The notes under the pieces are model-generated. The model was not told the DNA's origin. It made no database searches and saw only the letters and a program-made list of their open reading frames with translations. 5,197 bases of DNA. Origin: JBHELG01 sp046263195 (GTDB lineage: Bacteria > Actinomycetota > Nitriliruptoria > Nitriliruptorales > JAHWKO01). The stretch spans positions 1-5,197 of the forward strand of contig JBHELG010000139.1 in the NCBI GenBank assembly GCA_046263195.1, in the 5' to 3' direction. Shown piece after piece: positions 1 through 5,169 of the stretch (position 1 is its first letter; each line of letters opens with the position of its first letter). The translations under genes were made by a program, and so were the position numbers.

Positions 1-23
1 TCTCCAACCAGCTGCTCACGAGG

Positions 24-267
24 TCACCTGGGTTCGGCGAGGAACTCCGCCGGCGACACGATCCTGATCTCCCCCCAGCGTTGGAGCGCCAGGAGATAGC
101 GGTCGCCGCTGACGACGACCTCGGCACCACCGGCCGCCGCAGCTTCAAGCACCCGGTCCTCGGCTGGATCCTCGGCTATGACCGCGAGTTGCTCGGTCGG
201 CTCGACCAGCTCACCGATGCCCACCAGCTGTCCGACGACCAGCGCGCGTGTCGAGGACGATCCTCAA
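24..267 (-). pseudogene. PIN-domain (VapC-like) toxin remnant, internally deleted and frameshifted
   Basis: The C-terminal part reads GELVEPTEQLAVIAEDPAED and continues into VVVSGDRYLLAL and IRIVSPAEFL. This is the usual end of PIN-family toxins (COG1569 type), with the conserved acidic residues of the DPxED and SGD motifs. That frame is open only up to a stop at 264-266. In a neighbouring frame, a TTG at 265-267 starts L-R-I-V-L-D-T, the typical PIN N-terminus including the first catalytic Asp. The two pieces are joined within about 10 codons, whereas an intact protein of about 130-140 residues would have roughly 50-60 residues between them. An out-of-frame internal deletion therefore explains both the missing middle and the frame change. 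The central catalytic acidic residue is lost, so an active RNase toxin is not expected. No antitoxin gene is visible nearby. The original start is uncertain because the insertion sequence ends 4 bp upstream. Confidence 0.72.
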
Positions 268-270
268 CTA

Positions 271-291
271 GTGCCGTTTCACGCAACCTTG
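271..291 (+). repeat. Left terminal inverted repeat of the IS630-family element
   Basis: This 21-bp repeat matches the right end (1464-1484, reverse complement) at 17 positions, with mismatches at positions 9, 13, 14 and 18. The outer 8 bp are identical. The TA just outside (269-270) is the target-site copy. The transposase stop codon (279-281, minus strand) falls within this repeat. Confidence 0.88.
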
Positions 292-1385
292 GACGGGTAA
301 TGGTCGATGTCGGGGCTGCGTCGGATCTTGGAGTTGATGGCGAAGTGGCGTTTGGGGCGGGCGCGGGCGTTGCGCCAGCGGAGGTAGCCGCGGATGGCGG
401 CGTTCTGCTCGGTGTGGCTGGTGTAGTCGGCGCCGTTGAGGGTGAAGTAGCGCAGTGCGGCGAACTCGGACTCGATCCAGTTGAGCCACGACGCGTAGGT
501 GGGCAGGAACACCATCTCGACATTGTGGTCGTCGGCCCAGTCGCGGACCTCCTTGCGGCGGTGGGGCGAGAAGTTGTCGAGCACGATGTACAGCCGCTGG
601 TCGGGGTATTTGGCGCGCAGGATCTTCAGGAACGCGAGGAACTCCTGCCAGCGCTTCCGGTGAGTGATGCGGTAGGTGATCGTTCCGGTGGTCAAGTCAA
701 GCGCGCCGAGCAGGTGGCGGACTCCGGCGGTGCGGGTGTAGGTGGCCCGAAACCGTGCCGGACGGCGCCGGCGGTACCAGCCCATCCCGCCACGGGGCTG
801 GAGGTTGAGGGGCCCGAACTCGTCGCAGCAGATCACTCGCCCCTCGGCGGGGGGATGGTCGTAGAGCTGCAGGATCCGGGACTTTTTGGCGTCGAAGTCG
901 GGATCGGGCGAGGCCTTCCACGTCTTGGTGCGCTGGAAGGTGATGCCGCGCCGGCGCAGCAGCCGTCGGATGGCTTCTGGGGAGACGTCGCTGGGGAGGA
1001 CCCGGGTGGCGACCAGGTGCTCGTGGAGTTTGGCGACCGACCAGGTCGTGAACGGCTTGCCCAGGGTCTGGGGGCGGGTCAGGGCGATGCGACAGATCTG
1101 CTCGGCCGTGGCGTCATCGATCTTCCCCGACCGGCCCCCGCTCCATTTTGGGTCCAGCGCCGCGAAGCCGTGCTGGTTGAAGGCGTGAATGACCTCACGC
1201 ACGTAGTCGTCGGTGCCCTGGATCAAGCTTGCGATGTCGTTGGCCGGTCGGCCCTGAGCCGAGGCCAGCACGATCATCGCCCGACGCAGGCGCACACGAT
1301 TGCGGCTGGTTCGGGTGATACGCACCAGCCGCTGGCCCTCCTCGTCAGACAAATCGCGGACGAACACTTCCGGTTTGCGTGGCAT
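279..1385 (-). CDS. IS630-family DDE transposase
   Basis: This 368-residue enzyme would cut and join the ends of its own element at TA sites. The N-terminal part (about 10-150) is a helix-turn-helix DNA-binding region, with the winged-helix segment around TWSVAKLHEHL and IRRLLRRRGITFQRTKTWK. The catalytic DDE domain follows. The acidic triad is D188 (in VICCDEFGPLNLQP), D270 (in LYIVLDNFSPH) and E305 (in ASWLNWIESEF). The last two are separated by 34 residues, the D34E spacing of this family. Length is normal for the family and no frameshift or internal stop is seen. I chose the ATG at 1385 because GGAGGGG lies 5 bases upstream. A TTG 18 codons further out has no such support. It is the only gene of the insertion sequence. 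Confidence 0.94.
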   Translation of the reverse strand: MPRKPEVFVRDLSDEEGQRLVRITRTSRNRVRLRRAMIVLASAQGRPANDIASLIQGTDDYVREVIHAFNQHGFAALDPKWSGGRSGKIDDATAEQICRIALTRPQTLGKPFTTWSVAKLHEHLVATRVLPSDVSPEAIRRLLRRRGITFQRTKTWKASPDPDFDAKKSRILQLYDHPPAEGRVICCDEFGPLNLQPRGGMGWYRRRRPARFRATYTRTAGVRHLLGALDLTTGTITYRITHRKRWQEFLAFLKILRAKYPDQRLYIVLDNFSPHRRKEVRDWADDHNVEMVFLPTYASWLNWIESEFAALRYFTLNGADYTSHTEQNAAIRGYLRWRNARARPKRHFAINSKIRRSPDIDHYPSKVA

Positions 1386-1463
1386 CGACACCCCTCCAAC
1401 GTCCTGACAGCAACCGGTGGAAGTGTTCGACACCAGCAACAGAAGTTAACTCATTTAACACCG

Positions 1464-1484
1464 CAACGTTTTGTGGAACGGCAC
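1464..1484 (-). repeat. Right terminal inverted repeat of the IS630-family element
   Basis: Read on the minus strand it begins GTGCCGTTCCAC and pairs with the left end. It is on the transposase promoter side of the element. TA at 1485-1486 is the second target copy. The segment between this repeat and the transposase start holds an AT-rich patch with an imperfect inverted repeat, GTTAACTCATTTAAC (1445-1459), unlike the surrounding GC-rich DNA. It may be part of the transposase promoter. Confidence 0.88.
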
Positions 1485-1496
1485 TAGCAGCCCAGC

Positions 1497-2222
1497 TCAG
1501 TCGAGCTCGCGCAGGTCCACCACAGCGCCGTTCTCCAGGTCGCGGTCCAGCAGCGCCCAGATGCCGCGTGCGGCCTCTTCCGGTGGCACGAGCTCACCGC
1601 TCTCGTGGCGGTCGATGAACTTTCCGACCGCCGGGAACTCCTCTTCGGGCGTCTCGCGGATCTGCTCCTGCATCGGTGTCTCCACCACGCCGGGGGCAAC
1701 CGCGACGATCCGGCAACGCGAGCCGCGACGGGCCCGCTCCGCACCGACGATCCGCACCCACTGCTCGACCGCGGCCTTGCCGGCCCCGTAGGCGGACCAC
1801 CCCTCGTAGACGCTCGTGGCCGCCCCCGAGGTGAGGATGAGGAGGTGACTGTCGAGGTCGCGATCGTCGACCGCGCGGATGAAGGCGTCGCCGAGGATCT
1901 GAGGGGAGGCGCTGTTGAGTAGCACCTGCTGCGCGTAGCCGGCCGGGTCCTCCTCGCCGGAGAAACCGATCGGGGTGAGTGTCGCCGCGCAGTGGACGAA
2001 CACGGCCCGCTCCCCCTGGAAGGAGGCGAGCTCCTTGGCGAACGACTCGGCCGCTGCCTGCCAGCCGCTCACCTGGGAGAGGTCAGCAGCGACGTGCTCG
2101 AGCCCCGGGGCGCCCGAACGGGAGATGTCGATCACCCGAGCGTCGTCGAACGGGACGGTATCCGCCAAGGCCCGCCCGATACCGCTGGAAGCACCGGAGA
2201 TCCAGACCAGGGTTTCAGCCAT
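1497..2222 (-). CDS. Short-chain dehydrogenase/reductase (SDR), classical type
   Basis: This is a predicted cytoplasmic NAD(P)H-dependent oxidoreductase of 241 residues, the usual size for classical SDRs. The nucleotide-binding Gly-rich motif SGASSGIG is at 9-16. ADL at 46-48 contacts the adenine ring, and HCAA at 77-80 stands in for the common NAG motif. The catalytic set is present: N103, S132, Y145 and K149 (YGAGK). APG at 176-178 followed by ET-P at 181-183 is the typical cofactor-binding turn. Ser-Arg at the end of the second strand (ISRS, 33-36) suggests NADP(H) preference, which is inference. The layout resembles the benzil-reductase/sepiapterin-reductase-like group (YueD type), but the substrate cannot be read from sequence. 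Its promoter side faces the HIT gene. Downstream, the insertion sequence begins 10 bp after the stop and probably cut it off from the PIN gene. Confidence 0.93.
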   Translation of the reverse strand: MAETLVWISGASSGIGRALADTVPFDDARVIDISRSGAPGLEHVAADLSQVSGWQAAAESFAKELASFQGERAVFVHCAATLTPIGFSGEEDPAGYAQQVLLNSASPQILGDAFIRAVDDRDLDSHLLILTSGAATSVYEGWSAYGAGKAAVEQWVRIVGAERARRGSRCRIVAVAPGVVETPMQEQIRETPEEEFPAVGKFIDRHESGELVPPEEAARGIWALLDRDLENGAVVDLRELD

Positions 2223-2228
2223 ACCGTG

Positions 2229-2234
2229 ACCCTA
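2229..2234 (-). promoter_or_regulatory. Candidate -10 hexamer for a leaderless SDR transcript
   Basis: On the minus strand TAGGGT fits the TANNNT pattern and lies 6 bases before the ATG at 2222. Transcription would then start at or next to the start codon. There is no convincing Shine-Dalgarno sequence apart from the GGG inside this hexamer, which agrees with a leaderless message, common in actinobacteria. No good -35 is seen 16-18 bp further upstream. Confidence 0.35.
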
Positions 2235-2327
2235 CCCGCTGCCCGCCAGGAACCGGCACGGACGTGCGTCCTGCCGCTGGGGTGCCGCCGGCCTTCCTCG
2301 CTCCCGATCCGGCATACTGGAGGCGCC

Positions 2328-2750
2328 ATGCCGACGCTGTTCACACGCATCATCCAGGGTGAGTTGCCCGCCCGGTTTGTGTGGAAGGACGACACGGCGG
2401 TGGCGTTCCTGTCGATCAACCCCCTCAAGGACGGGCACACGCTCGTCGTGCCCCGTGAAGAGGTGGATCACTGGATCGACGCCTCGCCGCAGCTTCTCGA
2501 CCATGTCTTCCGTGTCTGTCATGCGATCGGGCAGGGACTGCAGCGGGCGTTCCGGCCGACCAGGGTGGGGCTCATCATCGCCGGCCTGGAGGTGCCGCAC
2601 CTGCACACCCACGTCGTCCCGATCGACGGTCCGGACGACCTGAACTTCGCGAACGCGGACGGCAACCCCGATGAGGGGCTGCTGGATCGCAACGCCGAAC
2701 GCGTCCGCGAGGCGCTGCGCGAGTTGGACTACGACCACGTGACGGAGTAG
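2328..2750 (+). CDS. HIT-family (histidine triad) nucleotide-binding protein
   Basis: This is a 140-residue HIT protein, a cytoplasmic nucleotide hydrolase or transferase family that acts on phosphoramidates and related nucleotides (Hint branch). The N-terminus TLFTRIIQGELPA is typical of Hint-like proteins. LSINPLKDGHTLVVP (28-42) matches the conserved NPxxxGHxLVxP segment. The histidine triad HLHTHVVP is at 91-98, with H91, H93 and H95; by family knowledge the second of these neighbours the catalytic His further along the triad. The ATG at 2328 is preceded by GGAGG (2319-2323). The same frame is open upstream into the SDR gene, but that extension does not resemble the family. The stop codon is 4 bp before the next gene, so the two are probably co-transcribed. 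The exact substrate is unknown. Confidence 0.95.
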   Translation: MPTLFTRIIQGELPARFVWKDDTAVAFLSINPLKDGHTLVVPREEVDHWIDASPQLLDHVFRVCHAIGQGLQRAFRPTRVGLIIAGLEVPHLHTHVVPIDGPDDLNFANADGNPDEGLLDRNAERVREALRELDYDHVTE

Positions 2751-2754
2751 AGCC

Positions 2755-3249
2755 ATGGGATCCCTCGACGTCGGAGGCCGGCTGCCCTCTCTAACCTTGC
2801 CGGCGCTCGCCTCGGAACGCTCGATCAACCTCCGCGGACAAGGCCGCCAGTCGACGGTCCTCGTCCTGCCGCACCCGGACTGCTCGGCCTGCCGCGCGGA
2901 GCTCGAGGAGTTGGCGGAGCGGACCGACGAGCTGGACGACTGGGACGCGACGCCGCTGGCGGTGGTCACCGAGGCCGACCGCGAGCTGGCCGACGCGCTG
3001 CCCTACCCGGTCCTGCTCGACGACGATGGCCAGGCGCACGCCCGCTGCGGCGTCGCCGAAGGCGAGGCCGCGCTCGTCGTCGCCGACCCCTGGGGCGAGA
3101 TCTACGAGGTCAGCCGGTCGGACGACGACCACGCCTTTCCCGACGGGGACGAGCTCGTCTCCTGGGTCCGCTACCTCAGCATGCGCTGCCCGGAGTGCGG
3201 GGTGCCGGACCGGCCGCTGACCGGCCGGCTCGAAGGCCCCGTCGTCTGA
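2755..3249 (+). CDS. Thioredoxin-fold / peroxiredoxin-like (AhpC/TSA) redox protein
   Basis: This 164-residue protein begins like peroxiredoxins (VGGRLPSLTLPAL, with the strand-turn before the active site) and has the redox pair C43-S-A-C46 in LPHPDCSACRAELEEL. Later segments, PYPVLLDDDGQAHARCGV (83-100) and ALVVADPWGEIYEV (106-119), match the second half of the AhpC/TSA fold. The classical peroxiredoxin PxxxTxxC motif is not clear, so a thioredoxin-like reductase is as likely as a peroxidase. An additional Cys (C98) and a second pair, C145-P-E-C148-G, close to the C-terminus could form another disulfide or bind a metal. No signal peptide is visible. It starts 4 bp after the HIT gene with GGAG (2744-2747) overlapping that gene's last codons, suggesting translational coupling. 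Function inside the cell is inferred from the fold only. Confidence 0.83.
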   Translation: MGSLDVGGRLPSLTLPALASERSINLRGQGRQSTVLVLPHPDCSACRAELEELAERTDELDDWDATPLAVVTEADRELADALPYPVLLDDDGQAHARCGVAEGEAALVVADPWGEIYEVSRSDDDHAFPDGDELVSWVRYLSMRCPECGVPDRPLTGRLEGPVV

Positions 3250-3304
3250 CCGGTCGCGCTAGCCCGGGCTCGCCGGACCCTGTCTGGCACGTCACGAGGG
3301 CGGG

Positions 3305-3333
3305 TTGCTGCGCGTATAAGGGTGTCCTAACCT
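3305..3333 (+). promoter_or_regulatory. Candidate promoter upstream of bfd
   Basis: TTGCTG (3305-3310) and TAACCT (3328-3333) are separated by 17 bp, a workable -35/-10 pair. An alternative -10 is TATAAG (3315-3320), an AT-rich patch unusual for this DNA, but with a weak -35 (GTCACG, 3291-3296). Either would give a leader of roughly 60-75 bases before the bfd GTG. The leader contains an imperfect inverted repeat with arms GGCAC (3347-3351) and GTGCC (3364-3368). Confidence 0.4.
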
Positions 3334-3335
3334 CG
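3317..3335 (+). promoter_or_regulatory. Putative IdeR/DtxR iron box upstream of bfd-bfr
   Basis: TAAGGGTGTCCTAACCTCG matches the 19-bp IdeR/DtxR consensus (TTAGGTTAGSCTAACCTAA) at 13 positions. The right half CTAACCT is exact and the left half is weaker. It covers both candidate -10 elements, where a bound iron-loaded repressor would block transcription. Iron genes downstream make the match more credible. Some actinobacteria instead use such boxes to activate bacterioferritin, usually from further upstream, so the direction of control is not settled. Assigned by eye, without a scored matrix. Confidence 0.45.
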
Positions 3336-3401
3336 AGGAAACGCCTGGCACATGCGGGGATACGTGCCTGAGATCGTGCTGCGGCAGCGGTAGAGGCGGT
3401 C

Positions 3402-3674
3402 GTGTACGTCTGCCACTGCCGGGTCGTGACGGACCGAGAGGTCCGGGAGGCTATCCGCTGCGGTGCGCGGGACGTCTGCGCCATCGCGGAGTTGTGCGGG
3501 GCCGGGAGTCGCTGCGGCGGTTGCTTGCCCGCCCTGCGGAACCTCCTGGCCGAAGCCGGTTTGCCCCTCGACGACGTGGTCTCGGCCCGCACGCTCCGCA
3601 TGCGACTGCTGGCGCGTCAAGCCGGCCGGTGCATCACCGTCGCGGAGGCGGCCGAGGCCGCCATCGCCCACTGA
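3402..3674 (+). CDS. bfd: Bacterioferritin-associated ferredoxin ([2Fe-2S])
   Basis: By family knowledge Bfd passes electrons to bacterioferritin heme so that stored iron is released as Fe(II). The 90-residue product starts MYVCHCRVVTDREVREAI. The four cluster ligands fall at C4, C6, C38 and C41 (GAGSRCGGC), the same positions and spacing as in the well-studied family members. The first 50 residues cover the BFD-like domain. The C-terminal 40 residues (with RTLRMRLLARQAG) extend past the minimal form of about 64 residues. Four further cysteines (C20, C26, C32, C77) are not part of the known ligand set. The start is GTG at 3402 with GAGG about 5 bases upstream. It precedes bfr by 105 bp on the same strand, and a likely iron box lies upstream. 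Confidence 0.93.
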   Translation: MYVCHCRVVTDREVREAIRCGARDVCAIAELCGAGSRCGGCLPALRNLLAEAGLPLDDVVSARTLRMRLLARQAGRCITVAEAAEAAIAH

Positions 3675-3746
3675 AGCGATCCGCTCGAGCGGCACGGATG
3701 CGCTCGACCGTCGGGGGCGGCCGGCGGCAACGCGGCGGAAAGCGCG

Positions 3747-3752
3747 TAGCCT
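3747..3752 (+). promoter_or_regulatory. Candidate -10 hexamer for bfr
   Basis: TAGCCT fits TANNNT and would place a transcript start about 20 bases before the bfr ATG, leaving room for the GGGAG ribosome site at 3771-3775. No good -35 is seen. It may give bfr its own promoter in addition to read-through from bfd. Confidence 0.3.
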
Positions 3753-3779
3753 GGGGCGTGACCGCACGATGGGAGCGCC

Positions 3780-4253
3780 ATGAAGGGAGACGACCGCGTC
3801 ATCGAGTTCCTGAACGACCATCTGAGCGCCGAACTGGCCATCATCAGCCAGTACTTCCTGAACTCGAAGATGCTGGCGGACTGGGGTCTGCCTGGACTGG
3901 GCAAGGTGTTCCGGGACATGTCCTTCGACGAGATGCGGGACGCCGAGCGGCTGATCGAGCGCATCATCTTCCTCGAGGGCCACCCCAACCTGCAGCGTCT
4001 CGGCACCATCGAGGTGGGCGAGGACCCGCACGAGCAGCTGACCATCGCGATCGGCTGCGAGAAAGACGCGATCGACCGGCTGCGGGGCGGCGTCGAGCTC
4101 TGCATCGAGGTCGGGGACCATGCCACGCGTGAACTGGCCGAACGGATGCTGGTCGAAGAAGAGGGGCACCTCGACTTCCTGGAGACCCAGGTGGACGCGA
4201 TCGAGCGGGTTGGGCTGCAGAACTACCTGGCGAGCCACCTCGCGCTCGAGTAG
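3780..4253 (+). CDS. bfr: Bacterioferritin (heme-containing iron-storage protein)
   Basis: The 157-residue product is collinear with E. coli Bfr (158 residues) from MKGDDRVIEFLNDHLSAELA to LQNYLASHL. Family members form 24-subunit shells that oxidise Fe(II) and store it as mineral, with heme between subunit pairs. The heme ligand M52 is present (FDEMRDAERL). Ferroxidase ligands by E. coli numbering are E18, E51, E94, E127 and H130. Position 54, normally His, is Asp (codon GAC), so one ligand of the di-iron site differs. The four-helix bundle is complete, without gaps. ATG at 3780 follows GGGAG by 4 bases. It pairs with the upstream ferredoxin gene and converges on the next gene downstream. 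Identity as Bfr rather than ordinary ferritin is supported by M52 and the adjacent bfd. How well the altered centre oxidises iron is unknown. Confidence 0.96.
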   Translation: MKGDDRVIEFLNDHLSAELAIISQYFLNSKMLADWGLPGLGKVFRDMSFDEMRDAERLIERIIFLEGHPNLQRLGTIEVGEDPHEQLTIAIGCEKDAIDRLRGGVELCIEVGDHATRELAERMLVEEEGHLDFLETQVDAIERVGLQNYLASHLALE

Positions 4254-4259
4254 CCATGC

Positions 4260-4281
4260 GCGGGGACGTCCAGTCCCCCGC
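4260..4281. terminator. GC-rich hairpin between convergent bfr and PCD genes
   Basis: GCGGGGAC (4260-4267) pairs with GTCCCCCGC (4273-4281) around a 5-base loop, with one bulged C. It sits in the 48-bp gap between two convergent stop codons, where a two-way terminator is expected. No T-run follows on either strand, so it would be a non-canonical terminator or a simple 3' stabilising stem. Confidence 0.45.
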
Positions 4282-4301
4282 CTCAGGAGGGCCGGCGACG
4301 C

Positions 4302-4643
4302 TCAGTCCTCGCCGTCAAGATCCTCGAATTCTTCCCCGTCGTCGAACTCGTCGACTTCGAGTTCGGTGACCAGCGCCTCGACTTCCCTGGCCATCTCGAC
4401 GTCCTTGTCGGTGACCGCGTCAGCGCTGTGGGTCCGGAACGAGACGACGACCTTGTCGTAGTAGATCTCGAGGTCTGGGTGGTGGTTCGCGTCTTCGGCG
4501 ACATCCGCGATGTCGTTGATGAACTCGATGGCTTCGCGGAAGGAGGACAGCGCATAGGTCTTCGTGATCGCCTCGCCGTCGAACTCCCAACCCGGAAGCT
4601 CCGCGAGCGCGCCCTCGATCTCCTGGTCGCTGAGCGTCTCCAT
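4302..4643 (-). CDS. Pterin-4a-carbinolamine dehydratase (4a-hydroxytetrahydrobiopterin dehydratase)
   Basis: Family members dehydrate 4a-hydroxy-tetrahydropterin in the recycling of pterin cofactor. The 113-residue protein has the full domain in about 1-92: LPGWEFDGEAITKTYAL (16-32), FREAIEFINDIADVAEDANHHPDLEIYYDKV with the active-site H54-H55-P56-D57, then TH (71-72) and T-D-K-D (78-81). The last 20 residues (EVDEFDDGEEFEDLDGED) are a strongly acidic tail beyond the domain. The start is the ATG at 4643, which begins METLSDQEIEGAL, a normal N-terminus for the family. The frame is open much further upstream but that part looks like non-coding arginine- and serine-rich shadow. No clear ribosome site precedes the ATG. 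No aromatic amino-acid hydroxylase is in the window, so its partner is unknown. It converges with bfr and is divergent from the PPOX gene. Confidence 0.93.
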   Translation of the reverse strand: METLSDQEIEGALAELPGWEFDGEAITKTYALSSFREAIEFINDIADVAEDANHHPDLEIYYDKVVVSFRTHSADAVTDKDVEMAREVEALVTELEVDEFDDGEEFEDLDGED

Positions 4644-4696
4644 GGCGGTATCGAAGCAGACCGACTCGCGCCCGTCACGGGCCCGGCAGCCGCTGG

Positions 4697-4702
4697 TAGC
4701 GT
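4697..4702 (+). promoter_or_regulatory. Candidate -10 hexamer for the PPOX-class gene
   Basis: TAGCGT fits TANNNT in the 106-bp gap between the divergent dehydratase and PPOX genes, giving a leader of about 40 bases. The -35 region (GTCACG at 4674-4679, 17 bp away) is a poor match, so confidence is low. Confidence 0.28.
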
Positions 4703-4749
4703 CGCCGTGCCCATTGGCGGGTGCTGCCTGCGCCGGACTGAGGACGCCC

Positions 4750-5160
4750 GTGGAGCTCGACGAGGCACGCCGGTTCCTGCGGGAACACCACCGGGTGGTC
4801 ATGGCCACCTTCCGCGCGGACGGCGGCCTGCAGATGTCTCCTGTGCTCACGACCGTTGACGGCGAGGGTCGGGCGGTCGTCTCGACGCCGGAGACGAGCA
4901 TGAAGACCCGCAACCTGCGCCGCGACCCGCGGACGTCGCTGTGCGTCATCACCGAACGGTTCTTCGGGCCGTGGATCCGGGTGGACGGCCGGGCCGAGAT
5001 CGTGTCCCTGCCCGCGGCCATGGAACCGCTCGTGGACTATTACCGGCGGGTCGCCGGTGAGCACGACGACTGGGACGATTACCGGGCGGCGATGCACCGC
5101 GACCAGCGCGTCCTGGTCCGTATCCGGATCGAGCGGGCCGGGCCCGACGCGAGCGGCTGA
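4750..5160 (+). CDS. PPOX-class flavin/F420-dependent oxidoreductase (split-barrel, pyridoxamine-phosphate-oxidase-like)
   Basis: The 136-residue protein has the flavin-binding split-barrel pattern. FLREHHRVVMATFRADGGLQMSPV (9-32) provides the first strands. AVVSTPETSMKTRNLRRDPRTSLCV (42-66) carries a lysine and arginines (K52, R54) that in this family bind the cofactor phosphate. WIRVDGRAEIV (75-85) and the C-terminal VLVRIRIERAGP strand complete the barrel. Small actinobacterial proteins of this kind (Rv1155 type) bind F420 or FMN and reduce varied substrates. Which one applies here cannot be told. The start is GTG at 4750 with GAGGA (4740-4744) 5 bases upstream. The frame is open back to 4564, but that region lies over the dehydratase gene and lacks family similarity. 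Length is normal and no break is seen. Confidence 0.9.
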   Translation: MELDEARRFLREHHRVVMATFRADGGLQMSPVLTTVDGEGRAVVSTPETSMKTRNLRRDPRTSLCVITERFFGPWIRVDGRAEIVSLPAAMEPLVDYYRRVAGEHDDWDDYRAAMHRDQRVLVRIRIERAGPDASG

Positions 5161-5169
5161 CCGACCCGG

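Larger units (their letters stand above)
271..1484 (-). mobile_element. Complete IS630-family insertion sequence, 1214 bp
   Basis: The ends are inverted repeats: the left begins GTGCCGTTTCAC, and the right, read on the other strand, begins GTGCCGTTCCAC. Over 21 bp, 17 positions match. Each end is flanked by the dinucleotide TA (269-270 and 1485-1486), the target duplication expected of the IS630/Tc1/mariner group. One DDE transposase gene fills the interior. The transposase stop codon lies inside the left repeat, so the element is very compact. Intact ends, an intact target duplication and an open transposase frame suggest a recent or still functional copy. The element sits 10 bp beyond the stop of the neighbouring dehydrogenase gene and 3 bp before the likely start of the PIN remnant. 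Confidence 0.93.

Noticed and set aside
81..1487. Long open frame (468 codons) on the plus strand through the insertion sequence
   Set aside because: It is fully antisense to the transposase, spans both ends of the element and the PIN remnant, has no recognisable domain, and is the sort of shadow frame common in GC-rich DNA.
1992..2327. N-terminal extension of the HIT frame
   Set aside because: The extension overlaps the SDR gene on the other strand and resembles no family; ATG at 2328 with GGAGG and a typical HIT N-terminus is the better start.
2232..2969. Open frame (245 codons) on the minus strand opposite the HIT and thioredoxin-like genes
   Set aside because: The composition is that of an antisense shadow, and both sense genes are well supported.
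3261..3270. Perfect palindrome AGCCCGGGCT after the thioredoxin-like gene
   Set aside because: It has no loop and no following T-run, so it makes a poor terminator; short GC palindromes are frequent by chance in such DNA.
3327..4238. Open frame (303 codons) on the minus strand opposite bfd and bfr
   Set aside because: It lies opposite two clearly recognised genes and has no domain of its own; it arises from the codon bias of the sense strand.
4564..4749. Upstream extension of the PPOX-class gene
   Set aside because: It overlaps the dehydratase gene and its promoter region; GTG at 4750 has a good ribosome site and gives normal family length.
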